Shown: positions 1 to 9,558, counted from the stretch's first letter. The stretch is DNA of 36,142 bases from Croceitalea sp. (GCA_013001145.1 JABDND010000188.1:1-36142), one strand, 5' to 3'. The notes: generated by a model not told the origin, from the sequence alone. Numbers and translations are program-made.

Positions 1-250
1 AATAAATCAAAAACACCAATTGAATGGGCAGGGTGCCATATAGAATGTAATCGTAGATTTTTTTGTTCTTTTCATCATCGGCCAACTTCTTGTCCATATT
101 GACCCTGTCCGGCTTGACCATTAATTCTAATAAAGGAACTATACCAAAGAATACGATCAGGGGTAAAAACGTCAATATACCCTCGGTGTTAAAAGCTATA
201 AAAACCGTTACGGGAATGGTATAAACAAATAAATATTTCAGCCTTTTCAT
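1..250 (-). CDS. AlkB-like alkane 1-monooxygenase, N-terminal fragment (partial)
   Basis: Only the first 83 codons lie in the window; the rest runs off the left edge. The start is ATG at 250-248. The protein begins MKRLKYLFVYTIPVTVF and has two hydrophobic segments (about residues 5-22 and 26-44) followed by a polar stretch (KPDRVNMDKKLADDEKNKK) and the start of a third membrane segment. This pattern (two helices, a KPD motif, an Asp/Glu/Lys-rich loop, then YDYILYGTLP) resembles the N-terminus of membrane di-iron alkane 1-monooxygenases of Bacteroidota, which hydroxylate terminal carbons of alkanes or fatty acyl chains in the inner membrane. The diagnostic histidine boxes are outside the window, so a related fatty-acid hydroxylase or desaturase-fold enzyme is possible. 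It lies 63 nt downstream of mfd on the same strand, and no clear terminator or promoter was seen in that gap. Confidence 0.62.
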   Translation of the reverse strand, partial: MKRLKYLFVYTIPVTVFIAFNTEGILTFLPLIVFFGIVPLLELMVKPDRVNMDKKLADDEKNKKIYDYILYGTLPIQLVFLIY

Positions 251-313
251 AAGCAACAATCATCAGGAAAGTTAAATAAAAGAAACAAGAGCTTAAAAAA
301 CCTATACAGGAAA

Positions 314-3300
314 TTATGATGAAGCTGTACTTTGGACCATCAAAGGCTCTAAAACCTTCAATGCCTCATCAACAGAATTGATTCTGTCAAAGACCAGCAA
401 TAAACGAAGTCCATTGCGGGTCTGTTTTTCTTTGAGTTTACATTGCTGGGGATGGCTTTGCACGTATTGAAGTACGTGGGTGAAAACTGGGCTTTGATAG
501 AATTCAGATTGTTGGTCGGCGATAAAGTAGCCCAAAAATTTATGTTTTTTGAGTACCACTTTTTCAAGCCCAAGATGATTGGCCATCCATTTTACGCGCA
601 CCGAATTGAGCAGATCAACCGCTTGGGTGGGCAAATCACCAAAACGATCTACCAATTCTGCTTCAAATTGTTGAAGCGCCTCTTCTTCTTCAATTTCGTT
701 TAATTTGGTATATAGATTGAGCCGTTCTGTGATATTATTGATGTAGTCGTCGGGGAACAACAATTCAAAATCGGTATCAAGTTGTGTGTCTTTTACATAG
801 TGTTTTTCATGTTTGCCCTCTACTTCTTCATATAGTTCTTTAAATTCGTTTTCTTTCAATTCTTCAATGGCTTCAGCCAATATTTTTTGATAGGTTTCAA
901 AACCAATCTCGTTGATAAAGCCACTTTGTTCACCTCCCAACAGGTCTCCAGCACCCCTTATCTCCAAATCTTTCATGGCAATATTAAAACCACTGCCTAA
1001 CTCGGTAAACTGTTCCAGGGCTTCAATACGTTTGCGGGCATCTGTGGTCATGACTTCATAGGGTGGCGTGATAAAATAGCAAAAAGCTTTTTTGTTGCTT
1101 CTGCCCACACGACCGCGCATTTGGTATAGATCGCTTAGACCAAAATTGTTGGCATTGTGAATGAATATGGTGTTGGCGTTGGTCACATCCAAACCACTTT
1201 CGACAATGGTCGTAGAGACCAACACATCAAATTCACCGTTCATAAAGGCGAGCATTAAGGTCTCCAATTTTTTGCCTTCCATTTGCCCGTGGCCAATTCC
1301 AATTTTGGCATCGGGAACCAAGCGTTGGATCATGCCGGCGACTTCTTTGATATTTTCAATGCGGTTGTGGATAAAAAATACCTGCCCACCACGTTGTATT
1401 TCATAGGAAACGGCATCACGAATAATTTCTTCATTAAAGCGAATGACCCTACTTTCTATAGGATACCTATTCGGAGGGGGTGTATTGATCACTGAGAGGT
1501 CACGGGCCGCCATCAAACTAAATTGAAGGGTTCTTGGGATGGGGGTTGCCGTAAGGGTAAGTACATCTACATTTTCTTTGATGGACTTCAATTTGTCTTT
1601 TACGGCCACACCAAATTTTTGTTCTTCATCAACAATCAACAGACCCAAATCTTTGAATTTGACGTTTTTGTTGACCAATTGATGGGTTCCGATAATTATG
1701 TCCACTTTGCCGCTGGCCAAGCCTTCCAAGGTCTCCCGCTTTTCCTTTGCTGTTCTGAATCTATTTAGGTAATCAACGGTTACCGGCATTTCGGCCAAAC
1801 GTTCCTTAAAAGTACGATTATGCTGAAAGGCCAAAATAGTGGTAGGCACCAATACGGCCACTTGTTTACCATTGTCAACCGCTTTAAAGGCGGCACGTAT
1901 GGCGACCTCTGTCTTTCCAAAACCAACATCACCACAAATTAGACGGTCCATGGGCCGTTCGCTCTCCATATCTTTTTTGACATCCAATGTTGATTTTTCT
2001 TGATCTGGAGTATCTTCATAAATGAACGAGGCTTCCAGTTCGTGCTGCAAATAACTGTCTGGAGCGTATTGAAACCCTTTGTCCAATCTGCGTTTGGCAT
2101 ATACTTTTATAAGATCAAAGGCGATTTTTTTGACCCTGCTTTTTGTTTTTTGCTTTAATTTTTTCCAAGCGGCGGAACCTAATTTATAGATTTTAGGAGG
2201 CGCTCCATCCTTACCGTTATATTTTGAAATTTTGTGAAGGGAATGAATACTAACATACAAAATATCACGGTCGCCATACATTAGTTTTATGGCTTCTTGT
2301 TTTTTGCCCTCCACATCTATTTTTTGCAAGCCACCAAATTTGCCAATGCCATGGTCAATGTGGGTAACATAATCCCCAATCTCCAATTTGTTCAGTTCCT
2401 TTAAAGTGATGGCCTGTTTTTTGGCATAACCGTTTTTAAGGTGGAATTTGTGGTAGCGTTCAAAAATTTGGTGATCGGTATAGCAAATCAGTTTTTGTTC
2501 ATTGTCAATAAAACCTTGATATAAGGGAAATACAACAGTTTGGTAGTGGACCGTTTTTCCTACCTCGTCAAAAATATCATGAAAACGTTGTGCCTGTGAT
2601 TCTGTGGAACAGAAAATATAATTGGTGTAACCCAGTTCTTGATTTTCGTTGAGGTTTTCAATGAGCAAATCAAATTTTTTGTTGAACGAAGGCTGGGGTT
2701 TGGTATTGAATTCAATTTTCAAATCGTCGACCAGAGCGCCATTTGAACTGTTCAAGATAAGAGATGGCTTGCCAATTTCGATCAAGTCAAATTCGGGCAA
2801 CTGCTTTTTTAACAAGGTCGAACTCACAAAGAGTTCTTCGGGCTTGGCGTGCTTTATTTCTTCGCTGAGCTTCATAAAGCTTTCTCCGGCCTTGGCAAAA
2901 AAATCATCGATGCGATCAAAAACCAAATCTAAATTTTTGGTCAATACCACTGTTTTGGGAGAAATATATTTTAGAAAACTCTCTCGTGACTCTTGAAGAA
3001 ATTTGTTTTCTACATTGGGGATTATCGTAATTTTTTTGACCTTTTCGGTAGACAATTGGGTTTCAACATCAAAGGTTCTAATGCTCTCGACCTCGTCACC
3101 AAAAAATTCAATCCGATAAGGCTCGTCATGTGAAAAAGAGAAAACATCAACAATGCCCCCGCGCACGGAAAATTCGCCCGGTTCCGTTACAAAATCAACC
3201 CGTTTAAATTGGTATTCAAAAAGCACCTCGTTCAAAAAATCGAGTGATAAGGTGTCTTCCAACTTAATTTTCAAGGTATTCTTATCGAGCTCTTTTCGTG

Positions 3301-3733
3301 TGACCACTTTTTCAAACAAAGCATCAGGATAGGTGACAATTATGGCTGGTTTTTTACGGGAGTTAATGCGGTTGAGCACTTCTGCCCGCAACAACACATT
3401 GGCATTGTCTGTTTCTTCAATCTGATATGGCCTGCGATAACTGCCGGGATAAAAAAGCACTTCTTTTTCACCGATCAATTGTTCCAAATCATTAAGATAG
3501 TAGGCCGCCTCTTCCTTGTCATTCAGCAACACCAAGAAAGGTTGGTCGGCCGATTTAAATAGGTCTGAAATCACAAAGGAAAGTGCAGACCCCGTAAGTC
3601 CGGTAAGGTTGAGATGAATGGCTTTTGATGGATGCTCAAAATCACCAGAGGCTACCAAAGGGGCAAAACCTGTCCTCAATTTCCCTTGCGTGGGAGATTG
3701 TTCAAACAAGTTTACTATTGCGGCTTTGGTCAA
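314..3733 (-). CDS. mfd: Transcription-repair coupling factor Mfd
   Basis: Mfd removes RNA polymerase stalled at DNA lesions and recruits UvrA for nucleotide excision repair. The full family layout is visible: a UvrB-like N-terminal module with YPGSYRRPYQIEETDN; the RNA polymerase-interaction (CarD-like) domain around residue 450 (IGDYVTHIDHGIGKFGG); RecG-like helicase motor with Walker A GDVGFGKTEVA near residue 601, DEEQ box near 699, TATPIPRTL, and the QMRGRVGRS motif; then a C-terminal TRCF domain. About 1139 aa, close to E. coli Mfd (1148). Start choice: reading frames open further upstream (ATG at 3760, TTG at 3793), but a strong flavobacterial promoter (TTG-20 nt-TATATTTG, 3749-3779) overlaps those starts. 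The TTG at 3733 gives an N-terminus TKAAIVNLFEQSP that resembles other flavobacterial Mfd proteins. It follows pdeM, so damage-response genes sit side by side, but the promoter implies independent expression. Confidence 0.95.
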   Translation of the reverse strand: MTKAAIVNLFEQSPTQGKLRTGFAPLVASGDFEHPSKAIHLNLTGLTGSALSFVISDLFKSADQPFLVLLNDKEEAAYYLNDLEQLIGEKEVLFYPGSYRRPYQIEETDNANVLLRAEVLNRINSRKKPAIIVTYPDALFEKVVTRKELDKNTLKIKLEDTLSLDFLNEVLFEYQFKRVDFVTEPGEFSVRGGIVDVFSFSHDEPYRIEFFGDEVESIRTFDVETQLSTEKVKKITIIPNVENKFLQESRESFLKYISPKTVVLTKNLDLVFDRIDDFFAKAGESFMKLSEEIKHAKPEELFVSSTLLKKQLPEFDLIEIGKPSLILNSSNGALVDDLKIEFNTKPQPSFNKKFDLLIENLNENQELGYTNYIFCSTESQAQRFHDIFDEVGKTVHYQTVVFPLYQGFIDNEQKLICYTDHQIFERYHKFHLKNGYAKKQAITLKELNKLEIGDYVTHIDHGIGKFGGLQKIDVEGKKQEAIKLMYGDRDILYVSIHSLHKISKYNGKDGAPPKIYKLGSAAWKKLKQKTKSRVKKIAFDLIKVYAKRRLDKGFQYAPDSYLQHELEASFIYEDTPDQEKSTLDVKKDMESERPMDRLICGDVGFGKTEVAIRAAFKAVDNGKQVAVLVPTTILAFQHNRTFKERLAEMPVTVDYLNRFRTAKEKRETLEGLASGKVDIIIGTHQLVNKNVKFKDLGLLIVDEEQKFGVAVKDKLKSIKENVDVLTLTATPIPRTLQFSLMAARDLSVINTPPPNRYPIESRVIRFNEEIIRDAVSYEIQRGGQVFFIHNRIENIKEVAGMIQRLVPDAKIGIGHGQMEGKKLETLMLAFMNGEFDVLVSTTIVESGLDVTNANTIFIHNANNFGLSDLYQMRGRVGRSNKKAFCYFITPPYEVMTTDARKRIEALEQFTELGSGFNIAMKDLEIRGAGDLLGGEQSGFINEIGFETYQKILAEAIEELKENEFKELYEEVEGKHEKHYVKDTQLDTDFELLFPDDYINNITERLNLYTKLNEIEEEEALQQFEAELVDRFGDLPTQAVDLLNSVRVKWMANHLGLEKVVLKKHKFLGYFIADQQSEFYQSPVFTHVLQYVQSHPQQCKLKEKQTRNGLRLLLVFDRINSVDEALKVLEPLMVQSTASS

Positions 3734-3748
3734 TCCAAAAACTTTGTG

Positions 3749-3779
3749 CAAATATATCATTGCAAGTTCAGGGATACAA
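3749..3779 (-). promoter_or_regulatory. Promoter of mfd (TTG / TATATTTG)
   Basis: On the minus strand a TTG (3779-3777) lies 20 nt before a perfect TAnnTTTG box, TATATTTG (3756-3749). This matches the Bacteroidota primary sigma factor consensus. It lies downstream of the two upstream possible mfd starts, so it argues that translation starts at TTG 3733. Confidence 0.6.
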
Positions 3780-3826
3780 TCCCTTTCTTCCAATAATGAT
3801 TATTTAGTGATCAATTGAAGTAGACC

Positions 3827-4459
3827 TCAGACTTTTACCACCTCATTTTCGACAATGACATATACCTCATCACTTTTGTTGGGCTTGAGCACATGGGTAC
3901 CTGTAAATTCACCAAAAGCGGGCAAAATAAGTTGATGGGTCGATTTAAAAAAGCACGGCAAACGAAGTCGTTGGCGCCCAAAACCTTGTAAGCGAATTGC
4001 CGGATGAATATGACCACAAAAATTGAAATACGATTCCCTTTCTTCAGGATGGTGGGTCAATAGGAAATCTTTTACAATCAACTCTTGGTACTGTTCGATT
4101 TCCAATGCGTCAAATTTTTCAGGTGCGATGATATCATGGTTGCCAGTGACCAAACTGATTTTTGATGGTGTCTTGGCCACCCAATTTTCAAAGAGTTGCC
4201 ATTCTTTGTTTAGGGAGGAGTGAAACAAATCGCCCAAAAAACAAATATGAAAAGGTTTAAAATGGGCCACCAATTTATCCAATAACATAAAATTTTTGTG
4301 CACCGCTTTACGGGGTACGGCAGCGCCAAACTTTCTAAAATGGGCCACCTTGCCCAAATGCACATCGCTGATGAGCAAGAGTGATTGGTCTATCCAAAAA
4401 ACACCCCCCAAAGGATGTAGCACAAATTCGGTATTTAGAATATGTAGGGTTTGGGTCAT
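3827..4459 (-). CDS. pdeM: Ligase-associated DNA damage response endonuclease PdeM
   Basis: A 210-aa calcineurin-like binuclear metallophosphoesterase. Metal-binding motifs appear in order: D32-V-H34, G-D77 in GDLFHS, G-N107-H108-D in GNHD, H136-H in LTHHP, and G-H150-I-H152 in GHIHP. Family members (Pseudomonas putida MPE) are manganese-dependent single-strand DNA endonucleases encoded with an Lhr-type helicase, an exonuclease and an ATP-dependent ligase. The same partners are directly upstream here. The start ATG overlaps the helicase stop by 4 nt (ATGA, 4456-4459), implying translational coupling. It is the last gene of the operon before the mfd promoter. The family call rests on motifs and context; biochemical activity is inferred from homologues. 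Confidence 0.9.
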   Translation of the reverse strand: MTQTLHILNTEFVLHPLGGVFWIDQSLLLISDVHLGKVAHFRKFGAAVPRKAVHKNFMLLDKLVAHFKPFHICFLGDLFHSSLNKEWQLFENWVAKTPSKISLVTGNHDIIAPEKFDALEIEQYQELIVKDFLLTHHPEERESYFNFCGHIHPAIRLQGFGRQRLRLPCFFKSTHQLILPAFGEFTGTHVLKPNKSDEVYVIVENEVVKV

Positions 4460-6918
4460 TTGTTCAGAATCTTGGTCATGCGTTTAATGCGGTCAGCCAG
4501 TTTTTCAGTCGATAACTTTTCGCGTAATCTATCTGTAATGATGGGGAACGAAAAAGGTGTCGGATTTTGACAGGCCTGCCATTTGATTTTTTGAGATGCG
4601 ATACGCTCCAAAGCCATGCGCAAACGTCCTTCTTCCAATTGGTGTTCAAAGGTTTCTGTAAACGCTTGTTGAAACAGCAGGTTGTCCGCCTCAAAATCTT
4701 TAAAAACATCAAAAAGCAACTGAGAGCTACTCTGTAAATGCTTCATTTTTATACCCTTATCTGGGTAGCCTGTAAAAACCATCCCACTTATCACGGCAAT
4801 ATCCCTGAATCTGCGGCGTGCCATTTCGTTTGAATTGAGGCTTTTTTGCAAATCGTCCAACATATATTGGGTAGTGAACAGGTTATTGTCCAAGATGGCT
4901 TGAATATCAATTACTTTATCTGATAGCAGTTCAAAGCCATAGTCATTGAAAGCAAGTGAACAGGTGATTGGCGACAATAAACTGATTCGATAGGCCAATA
5001 GGCTGCTCATGGCCTCATGCACCCCACGGCCTTCAAAAGGATAAAAAATATGGTGGTACCCATCTCGTGTTTTGAAGGTTTCAATCAAAAATTCATCGGG
5101 CTTCGGAACAATACTTTCAGTTCGCTGCTTAGCGAACAGTGGGGCCAAAGCCTTAATTTCTTTTGATTGTTTGGAGGCGTCCCGTTCGGCGGTATAAAGC
5201 TCTTCACGCAGTAATTTGGACATTTGGGCCGAAAAACTCAAACGACCACCCATCCAACTGGGTATTTTATTGGTGCGTTTGCTCGAATTGCGAACATGCG
5301 CCTGCATGCCCTTGATTCTGATAAATTCTAGATTTCTACCCGCAAAGGTAAATACATCGCCAGCGGTCAATTTTGATATGAAGGATTCTTCAATAGAACC
5401 GATATAACCTCCTTTTTGATAGCGTACCGCAATATTGGCATCGCCCACAATTGTGCCAATTTGAAATCGATGTCGCATGGCCATCCCTCGGTTATTGACC
5501 TTGAATTTACCATCATCTTCAACTTCAACTTTTTTGTATTCATCATAGGAGGAAAGACTTTGACTGCCCATGACCAAAAAGTTCAATAACCATTGCCATT
5601 GTTCTTCCGTCACCGCTTGATAGCAAAAAGTCTGTTTGATTTCTGGGTATATCTCATGGGGGTAAAAACCATCTGATACGGCCAGGGTGGTCAGGTATTG
5701 AATTAATACATCATAGCTGTTTAAATAAGGCAAACGATCTTCTACGGCCTCGGTCTTCACCGCCTTTTGTAAGGCCGATGCTTCAATCAATTCAATGGCA
5801 TGGGTAGGCATAAAGTAAATCACGCTTTCTTTACCTGGGCTGTGTCCACTTCTACCCGCTCGTTGTAAAAAGCGGGCGACCCCCTTTGGTCCGCCTATCT
5901 GAATCACGGTTTCCACAGGTGCAAAATCAACCCCTAAATCCAAGCTTGATGTGCAGACAACTGCTTTAAGACTTTCATTGCGTATGGCCTGCTCTACCCA
6001 GAGTCGCGTCTCTTTATTGATACTGCCATGGTGCATGGCTATTTCACCCGCATATTCCGGATGCTTTTCCAGTATTTTTTGAAACCATATTTCGCATTGA
6101 CTGCGCGTATTGGTGAACAACAAGGTCGTTTTGCTGTTATTGATGATGGGCACTACGGCTTCCAAAAGGTGAAGGCCCAAATGCCCGCGCCAAGGAAAAG
6201 TTTCCATCTTTTTGGGGATGATACTTTTAACGGTTATTTTTTTGTTCAATTTGGCTTTGATCAAAACGGAATTGTCCAAAGCTCCAGTGTTTGGTCCCAA
6301 TAGTACTTCCCTGGCTTGTTCCAAATTGCCAATAGTGGCCGAAATGCCCCAAACTCGTAAGTCATTGCAGATGGTTTTTAGTCGTGACAGGCCCAGTTCC
6401 ATCTGAATACCACGTTTGGTGCCCAGCAGTTCATGCCATTCGTCAACCACGATGGCCTCACAGTTTTTAAATACCTTTTCATAGCCTTTAGAAGACAATA
6501 ATAATTGTAGGCTTTCTGGGGTGGTGATTAATAGGTCGGGCATGGTAGTTTTTTGTCGTGCCCTTTCTTTGGTTGAGGTGTCCCCGGTACGTATGCCAAC
6601 CGTCATTTGGGTACCCAGCTCGTTGGTAATGCGTTCTGCCGATTGTTTGATTTCTTGTGAGAGGGCTCTGAGCGGCGTAATCCAGATGGCTTTAAGCCCC
6701 TTTTGATGTTTGGTTTTGTAATTGGGATTGTTTTTGATGTAACTCAGCACAATAGGAAACCACAGTGCATAGGTTTTTCCGCTGCCTGTGGGCGCGTTCA
6801 AAAGTCCATGCTGGCCTTTTAAATAGGCCGCCCAGGTTTCTTTTTGAAATGCAAAAGGTTTCCAGCCCTGTAGGTGGAACCAATTTTCTGCGGTTTCAAA
6901 AAGTTGTTTCTTGGTCAT
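4456..6918 (-). CDS. Ligase-associated DNA damage response DEXH-box helicase (Lhr-Core type)
   Basis: An 820-aa superfamily 2 helicase, the usual length of Lhr-Core proteins without the long C-terminal extension of full Lhr. Walker A is APTGSGKT (K48), DEXH box VVDEWHELLG near residue 158, motif III SATIGN, a helicase C domain with TSSLDLGVDF and QRAGRSGHSPGK near residue 350, then winged-helix and Lhr-specific beta-barrel domains in the C-terminal half. Lhr-Core enzymes are 3'-5' single-strand DNA translocases that unwind RNA:DNA hybrids and DNA. The gene starts 10 nt after the ligase stop and overlaps pdeM by 4 nt. Context with exonuclease, ligase and PdeM gives the specific family call. 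The exact lesion processed is not established for the family. Confidence 0.92.
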   Translation of the reverse strand: MTKKQLFETAENWFHLQGWKPFAFQKETWAAYLKGQHGLLNAPTGSGKTYALWFPIVLSYIKNNPNYKTKHQKGLKAIWITPLRALSQEIKQSAERITNELGTQMTVGIRTGDTSTKERARQKTTMPDLLITTPESLQLLLSSKGYEKVFKNCEAIVVDEWHELLGTKRGIQMELGLSRLKTICNDLRVWGISATIGNLEQAREVLLGPNTGALDNSVLIKAKLNKKITVKSIIPKKMETFPWRGHLGLHLLEAVVPIINNSKTTLLFTNTRSQCEIWFQKILEKHPEYAGEIAMHHGSINKETRLWVEQAIRNESLKAVVCTSSLDLGVDFAPVETVIQIGGPKGVARFLQRAGRSGHSPGKESVIYFMPTHAIELIEASALQKAVKTEAVEDRLPYLNSYDVLIQYLTTLAVSDGFYPHEIYPEIKQTFCYQAVTEEQWQWLLNFLVMGSQSLSSYDEYKKVEVEDDGKFKVNNRGMAMRHRFQIGTIVGDANIAVRYQKGGYIGSIEESFISKLTAGDVFTFAGRNLEFIRIKGMQAHVRNSSKRTNKIPSWMGGRLSFSAQMSKLLREELYTAERDASKQSKEIKALAPLFAKQRTESIVPKPDEFLIETFKTRDGYHHIFYPFEGRGVHEAMSSLLAYRISLLSPITCSLAFNDYGFELLSDKVIDIQAILDNNLFTTQYMLDDLQKSLNSNEMARRRFRDIAVISGMVFTGYPDKGIKMKHLQSSSQLLFDVFKDFEADNLLFQQAFTETFEHQLEEGRLRMALERIASQKIKWQACQNPTPFSFPIITDRLREKLSTEKLADRIKRMTKILNK

Positions 6919-6928
6919 AAAGCCTCAA

Positions 6929-8533
6929 TTAAGGGATAAGGTTCTTCAATTCTTCCAAAGTATTCGCATCTTCTATTCTTTTGTCCTTTCGCCACCTTAA
7001 AATTCTCGGAAAACGTGTAGCCACACCGCTTTTATGTCTTTTGGAGAAGGCGATGCCTTCAAAAGCAATTTCAAATACATGATGGGGGGTAACACTACGT
7101 ACCGGGCCAAAACGCTCCAAAGTATTTTTTTTGATCCAAGCATCGACTTCCCTAAACTCGGCATCAGTCAATCCTGAATAAGCTTTGGCAAAGGTTACCA
7201 ATTCTTTATTGCCATTTTCATTAGTCTGCCAAAGTGCAAAAGTGTAGTCCGTAAATAAATTACTGCGTCGGCCATGCCCTCGCATGGCATAGGTCAAGAC
7301 GGCATCAATGGTAAGGGGGTCCACTTTCCATTTCCACCAATCTCCTTTTTTACGTCCAACTTTATAACTGGAATTCTTATGCTTTATCATTAATCCTTCA
7401 CTGCGCATTTCACGCGACCGTTCTCGTTCAGCGCCTACGTCATCCCAAGAAGAAAAATCAAGGCGCTCGGATAAGTGCAAGGGAATATTATCGCCTTTAT
7501 TCTTAGTCGTAAATAATTCTTCCAAGAGTTGCCTGCGTTCAAGAAAACTTTTTCCACGAATATCATCTCCTTGCCATTCCAACAAATCGTATGCCATAAG
7601 AATAACGGGTGTTTTTTCCAATAATGCTCTTGATACCGTTTTACGGCCTATTCGGGTTTGGAGTTCATTAAAACTGCCAATTGCACCTTTGGGGTATGGC
7701 AGTATTTCACCGTCAAGAACAGTGCCATTGGGTAACACACCAATAAATTGTTCAAATTCTGGGTATTTGTCAGTTACCAGTTCTTCGCCTCTGCTCCATA
7801 CAAATAGCTCATCATTTCTAATGATTATCTGAGCTCTTATGCCGTCCCATTTATGTTCTATGCTCCAATCATCAACTGCGCCAAGCGATGCTGCTTGATC
7901 TTCAATGGCATAGGCCAAATAGAAAGGGTAAGGCTTACTCAAATAATCGCTGGCCCTTTCCTTTAAAACCAAGTCTTCAAACGAAATGGTAGTTGGGTCC
8001 CAATTGCCCATCAATTTATAGGCCAGCACATCTTCATCCAATTGGGTGGCTTTGGCCAATGCCCTGGTCATTAATTTTTGGCTGATGCCTATTCTAAAAC
8101 CCCCAGTTATCAATTTGGTGAATACAAAGCGCTCATAGTAATTTAAACACTTCCAATTTTCAAAGAGGTAGGTTTTTTTTTCTTCATCCGTTTTGGCCTT
8201 GAGGGCTTTCATTTCCTCTAAAAACAGGGTCAAACTTTTGGTAGTGGATTTTTGTGTTGAAGGAACTACCAGAGCGATGGTTTCGGCCAGATCGCCGACA
8301 ATATGATAGCTTTCTTCAAATAACCAAAGCGGAATTTTGGCCAGTTGCGAAGCCCATTCCCTTAATAAAGTGGTATTTACAGGCCGTGTGGGTCTGCGAT
8401 GTGATAGTATGGCAATGGTCCATACTTTATCGGTATCGTTGGCTTCATTAAAATACGTCGTCAATGCCTGCACTTTTATAGTGGTCTTATTCGTGCTGTC
8501 CAAGGTTTTTATGAGCTGGGCGAATTGTTTCAT
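6929..8533 (-). CDS. ATP-dependent DNA ligase (ligase-associated repair operon)
   Basis: A 534-aa ATP-dependent ligase, separate from the NAD-dependent LigA used in replication. It has an N-terminal DNA-binding domain (residues 1-200, with GGFRIGIS), the adenylation domain with motif I EHKWDGIR (predicted AMP-accepting Lys228), VLDGEIL, and the motif GLMIKHKNSSYKVGRKKGDWWKWK, then an OB-fold with RFPRILRWRKDK. The length and layout match the LigB/LigC-like bacterial ligases of about 530 aa found with beta-CASP exonucleases. The start ATG overlaps the upstream exonuclease stop by 4 nt (8530-8533). Its role is probably nick sealing at the end of the pathway carried out by this operon. Confidence 0.94.
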   Translation of the reverse strand: MKQFAQLIKTLDSTNKTTIKVQALTTYFNEANDTDKVWTIAILSHRRPTRPVNTTLLREWASQLAKIPLWLFEESYHIVGDLAETIALVVPSTQKSTTKSLTLFLEEMKALKAKTDEEKKTYLFENWKCLNYYERFVFTKLITGGFRIGISQKLMTRALAKATQLDEDVLAYKLMGNWDPTTISFEDLVLKERASDYLSKPYPFYLAYAIEDQAASLGAVDDWSIEHKWDGIRAQIIIRNDELFVWSRGEELVTDKYPEFEQFIGVLPNGTVLDGEILPYPKGAIGSFNELQTRIGRKTVSRALLEKTPVILMAYDLLEWQGDDIRGKSFLERRQLLEELFTTKNKGDNIPLHLSERLDFSSWDDVGAERERSREMRSEGLMIKHKNSSYKVGRKKGDWWKWKVDPLTIDAVLTYAMRGHGRRSNLFTDYTFALWQTNENGNKELVTFAKAYSGLTDAEFREVDAWIKKNTLERFGPVRSVTPHHVFEIAFEGIAFSKRHKSGVATRFPRILRWRKDKRIEDANTLEELKNLIP

Positions 8534-9558
8534 TCCAGTTCGTTTTTTGAAGAATCAGTAGAATTGATTTCTGCCAATTCGCCCTCATACTGGGTTTGTT
8601 CCGTTCGGGCATCATAACCCAATTCCCTTAAATATCTTGAAAAGATATCGGTGTAGCCATGTGTACAAATAATTTTTTCGGCCCCTGTTGATTTTATGGC
8701 CTGCAATAATCCAGGCCAATCACAATGATCGCTTAGTACAAAGCCCTTATCTATGGCACGCCTTCGGCGTGCACCCCTAAAGGCCATCCAGCCACTGGCC
8801 GAGGCCGTTACAAAGGGTACCATTTTGCGAATCCAAGTACTGCCATGGGCAGAAGGAGGGGCAATAACGATGTTGCCTTTTAAGGCATCTTTTTTTGTAT
8901 CTCTGGTAATCAATTCTGTTTCTGGAAATTTAGCTAAGGAACGAAGCACCTGGGTCATGTTTTCAACAGCACCGTGAGTGTAAATCTTGCCAATTGAAGG
9001 GTCTAAATGTTTTAAGAGGCGTTGTGCCTTGCCCAATGAATAACCAAATAGGACAGAAGTTTGCCCTTGGGCCTTATTCTCTGCCCACCAATTATTGATA
9101 TCGTTCATGACCTGCTTTTGGGGTGTCCATAAAAAAGCGGGTAACCCAAAGGTACATTCGGTAATGAAGGTATGGCATTTTACAGTTTCATAAGGCGTGG
9201 CCAATCCGTCGTCCTCAATTTTATAATCTCCTGTAAAAACCCAAATCTCACCTTTATGTTCAACTCGTATTTGTGATGAACCCAAAATATGACCTGCAGG
9301 ATGCAAGCTAAAAACAACCCCATTTATGGTAAAGGTTTCTCCCCAATCCTTGCCCGCAATATTGACATCGCCAAGGCGATGCTTTACGATGGGTACGTTC
9401 TTGTGATGGGTAATATAGCTTTTATGTCCCCAGCGACTGTGATCGGCATGGCCATGCGATATAATGGCCTTATCTACAGGTTTCCATGGGTCTAAATAAA
9501 CCTTGGCGGGTTCGCAGTATATTCCTTTAGATGTAAATTGAAGCAAAGGGGCATTCAT
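8530..9558 (-). CDS. Ligase-associated DNA damage response exonuclease (MBL/beta-CASP)
   Basis: A 342-aa metallo-beta-lactamase fold nuclease with beta-CASP features. The zinc motif HGHADHSRWG (H35, H37, D39, H40) is intact. Further motifs are HPAGHILGSSQ, the FTGDYK segment, and the late DHCDWPGL and CTHGYT histidine motifs. Homologues (LAE family; P. putida Exo) are encoded first in operons with an ATP-dependent ligase, an Lhr-like helicase and PdeM, exactly as here. The likely role is trimming DNA ends before sealing. It is the first gene of the operon. The 87 nt to the divergent TerB-like gene must hold its promoter, but no clean TAnnTTTG box was found on this strand. Confidence 0.92.
   Translation of the reverse strand: MNAPLLQFTSKGIYCEPAKVYLDPWKPVDKAIISHGHADHSRWGHKSYITHHKNVPIVKHRLGDVNIAGKDWGETFTINGVVFSLHPAGHILGSSQIRVEHKGEIWVFTGDYKIEDDGLATPYETVKCHTFITECTFGLPAFLWTPQKQVMNDINNWWAENKAQGQTSVLFGYSLGKAQRLLKHLDPSIGKIYTHGAVENMTQVLRSLAKFPETELITRDTKKDALKGNIVIAPPSAHGSTWIRKMVPFVTASASGWMAFRGARRRRAIDKGFVLSDHCDWPGLLQAIKSTGAEKIICTHGYTDIFSRYLRELGYDARTEQTQYEGELAEINSTDSSKNELE

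Noticed and set aside
3827-9558. The repair operon as a new anti-phage defence system
   Set aside because: All four proteins match the described ligase-associated DNA repair set; no defence genes or mobile elements are near.
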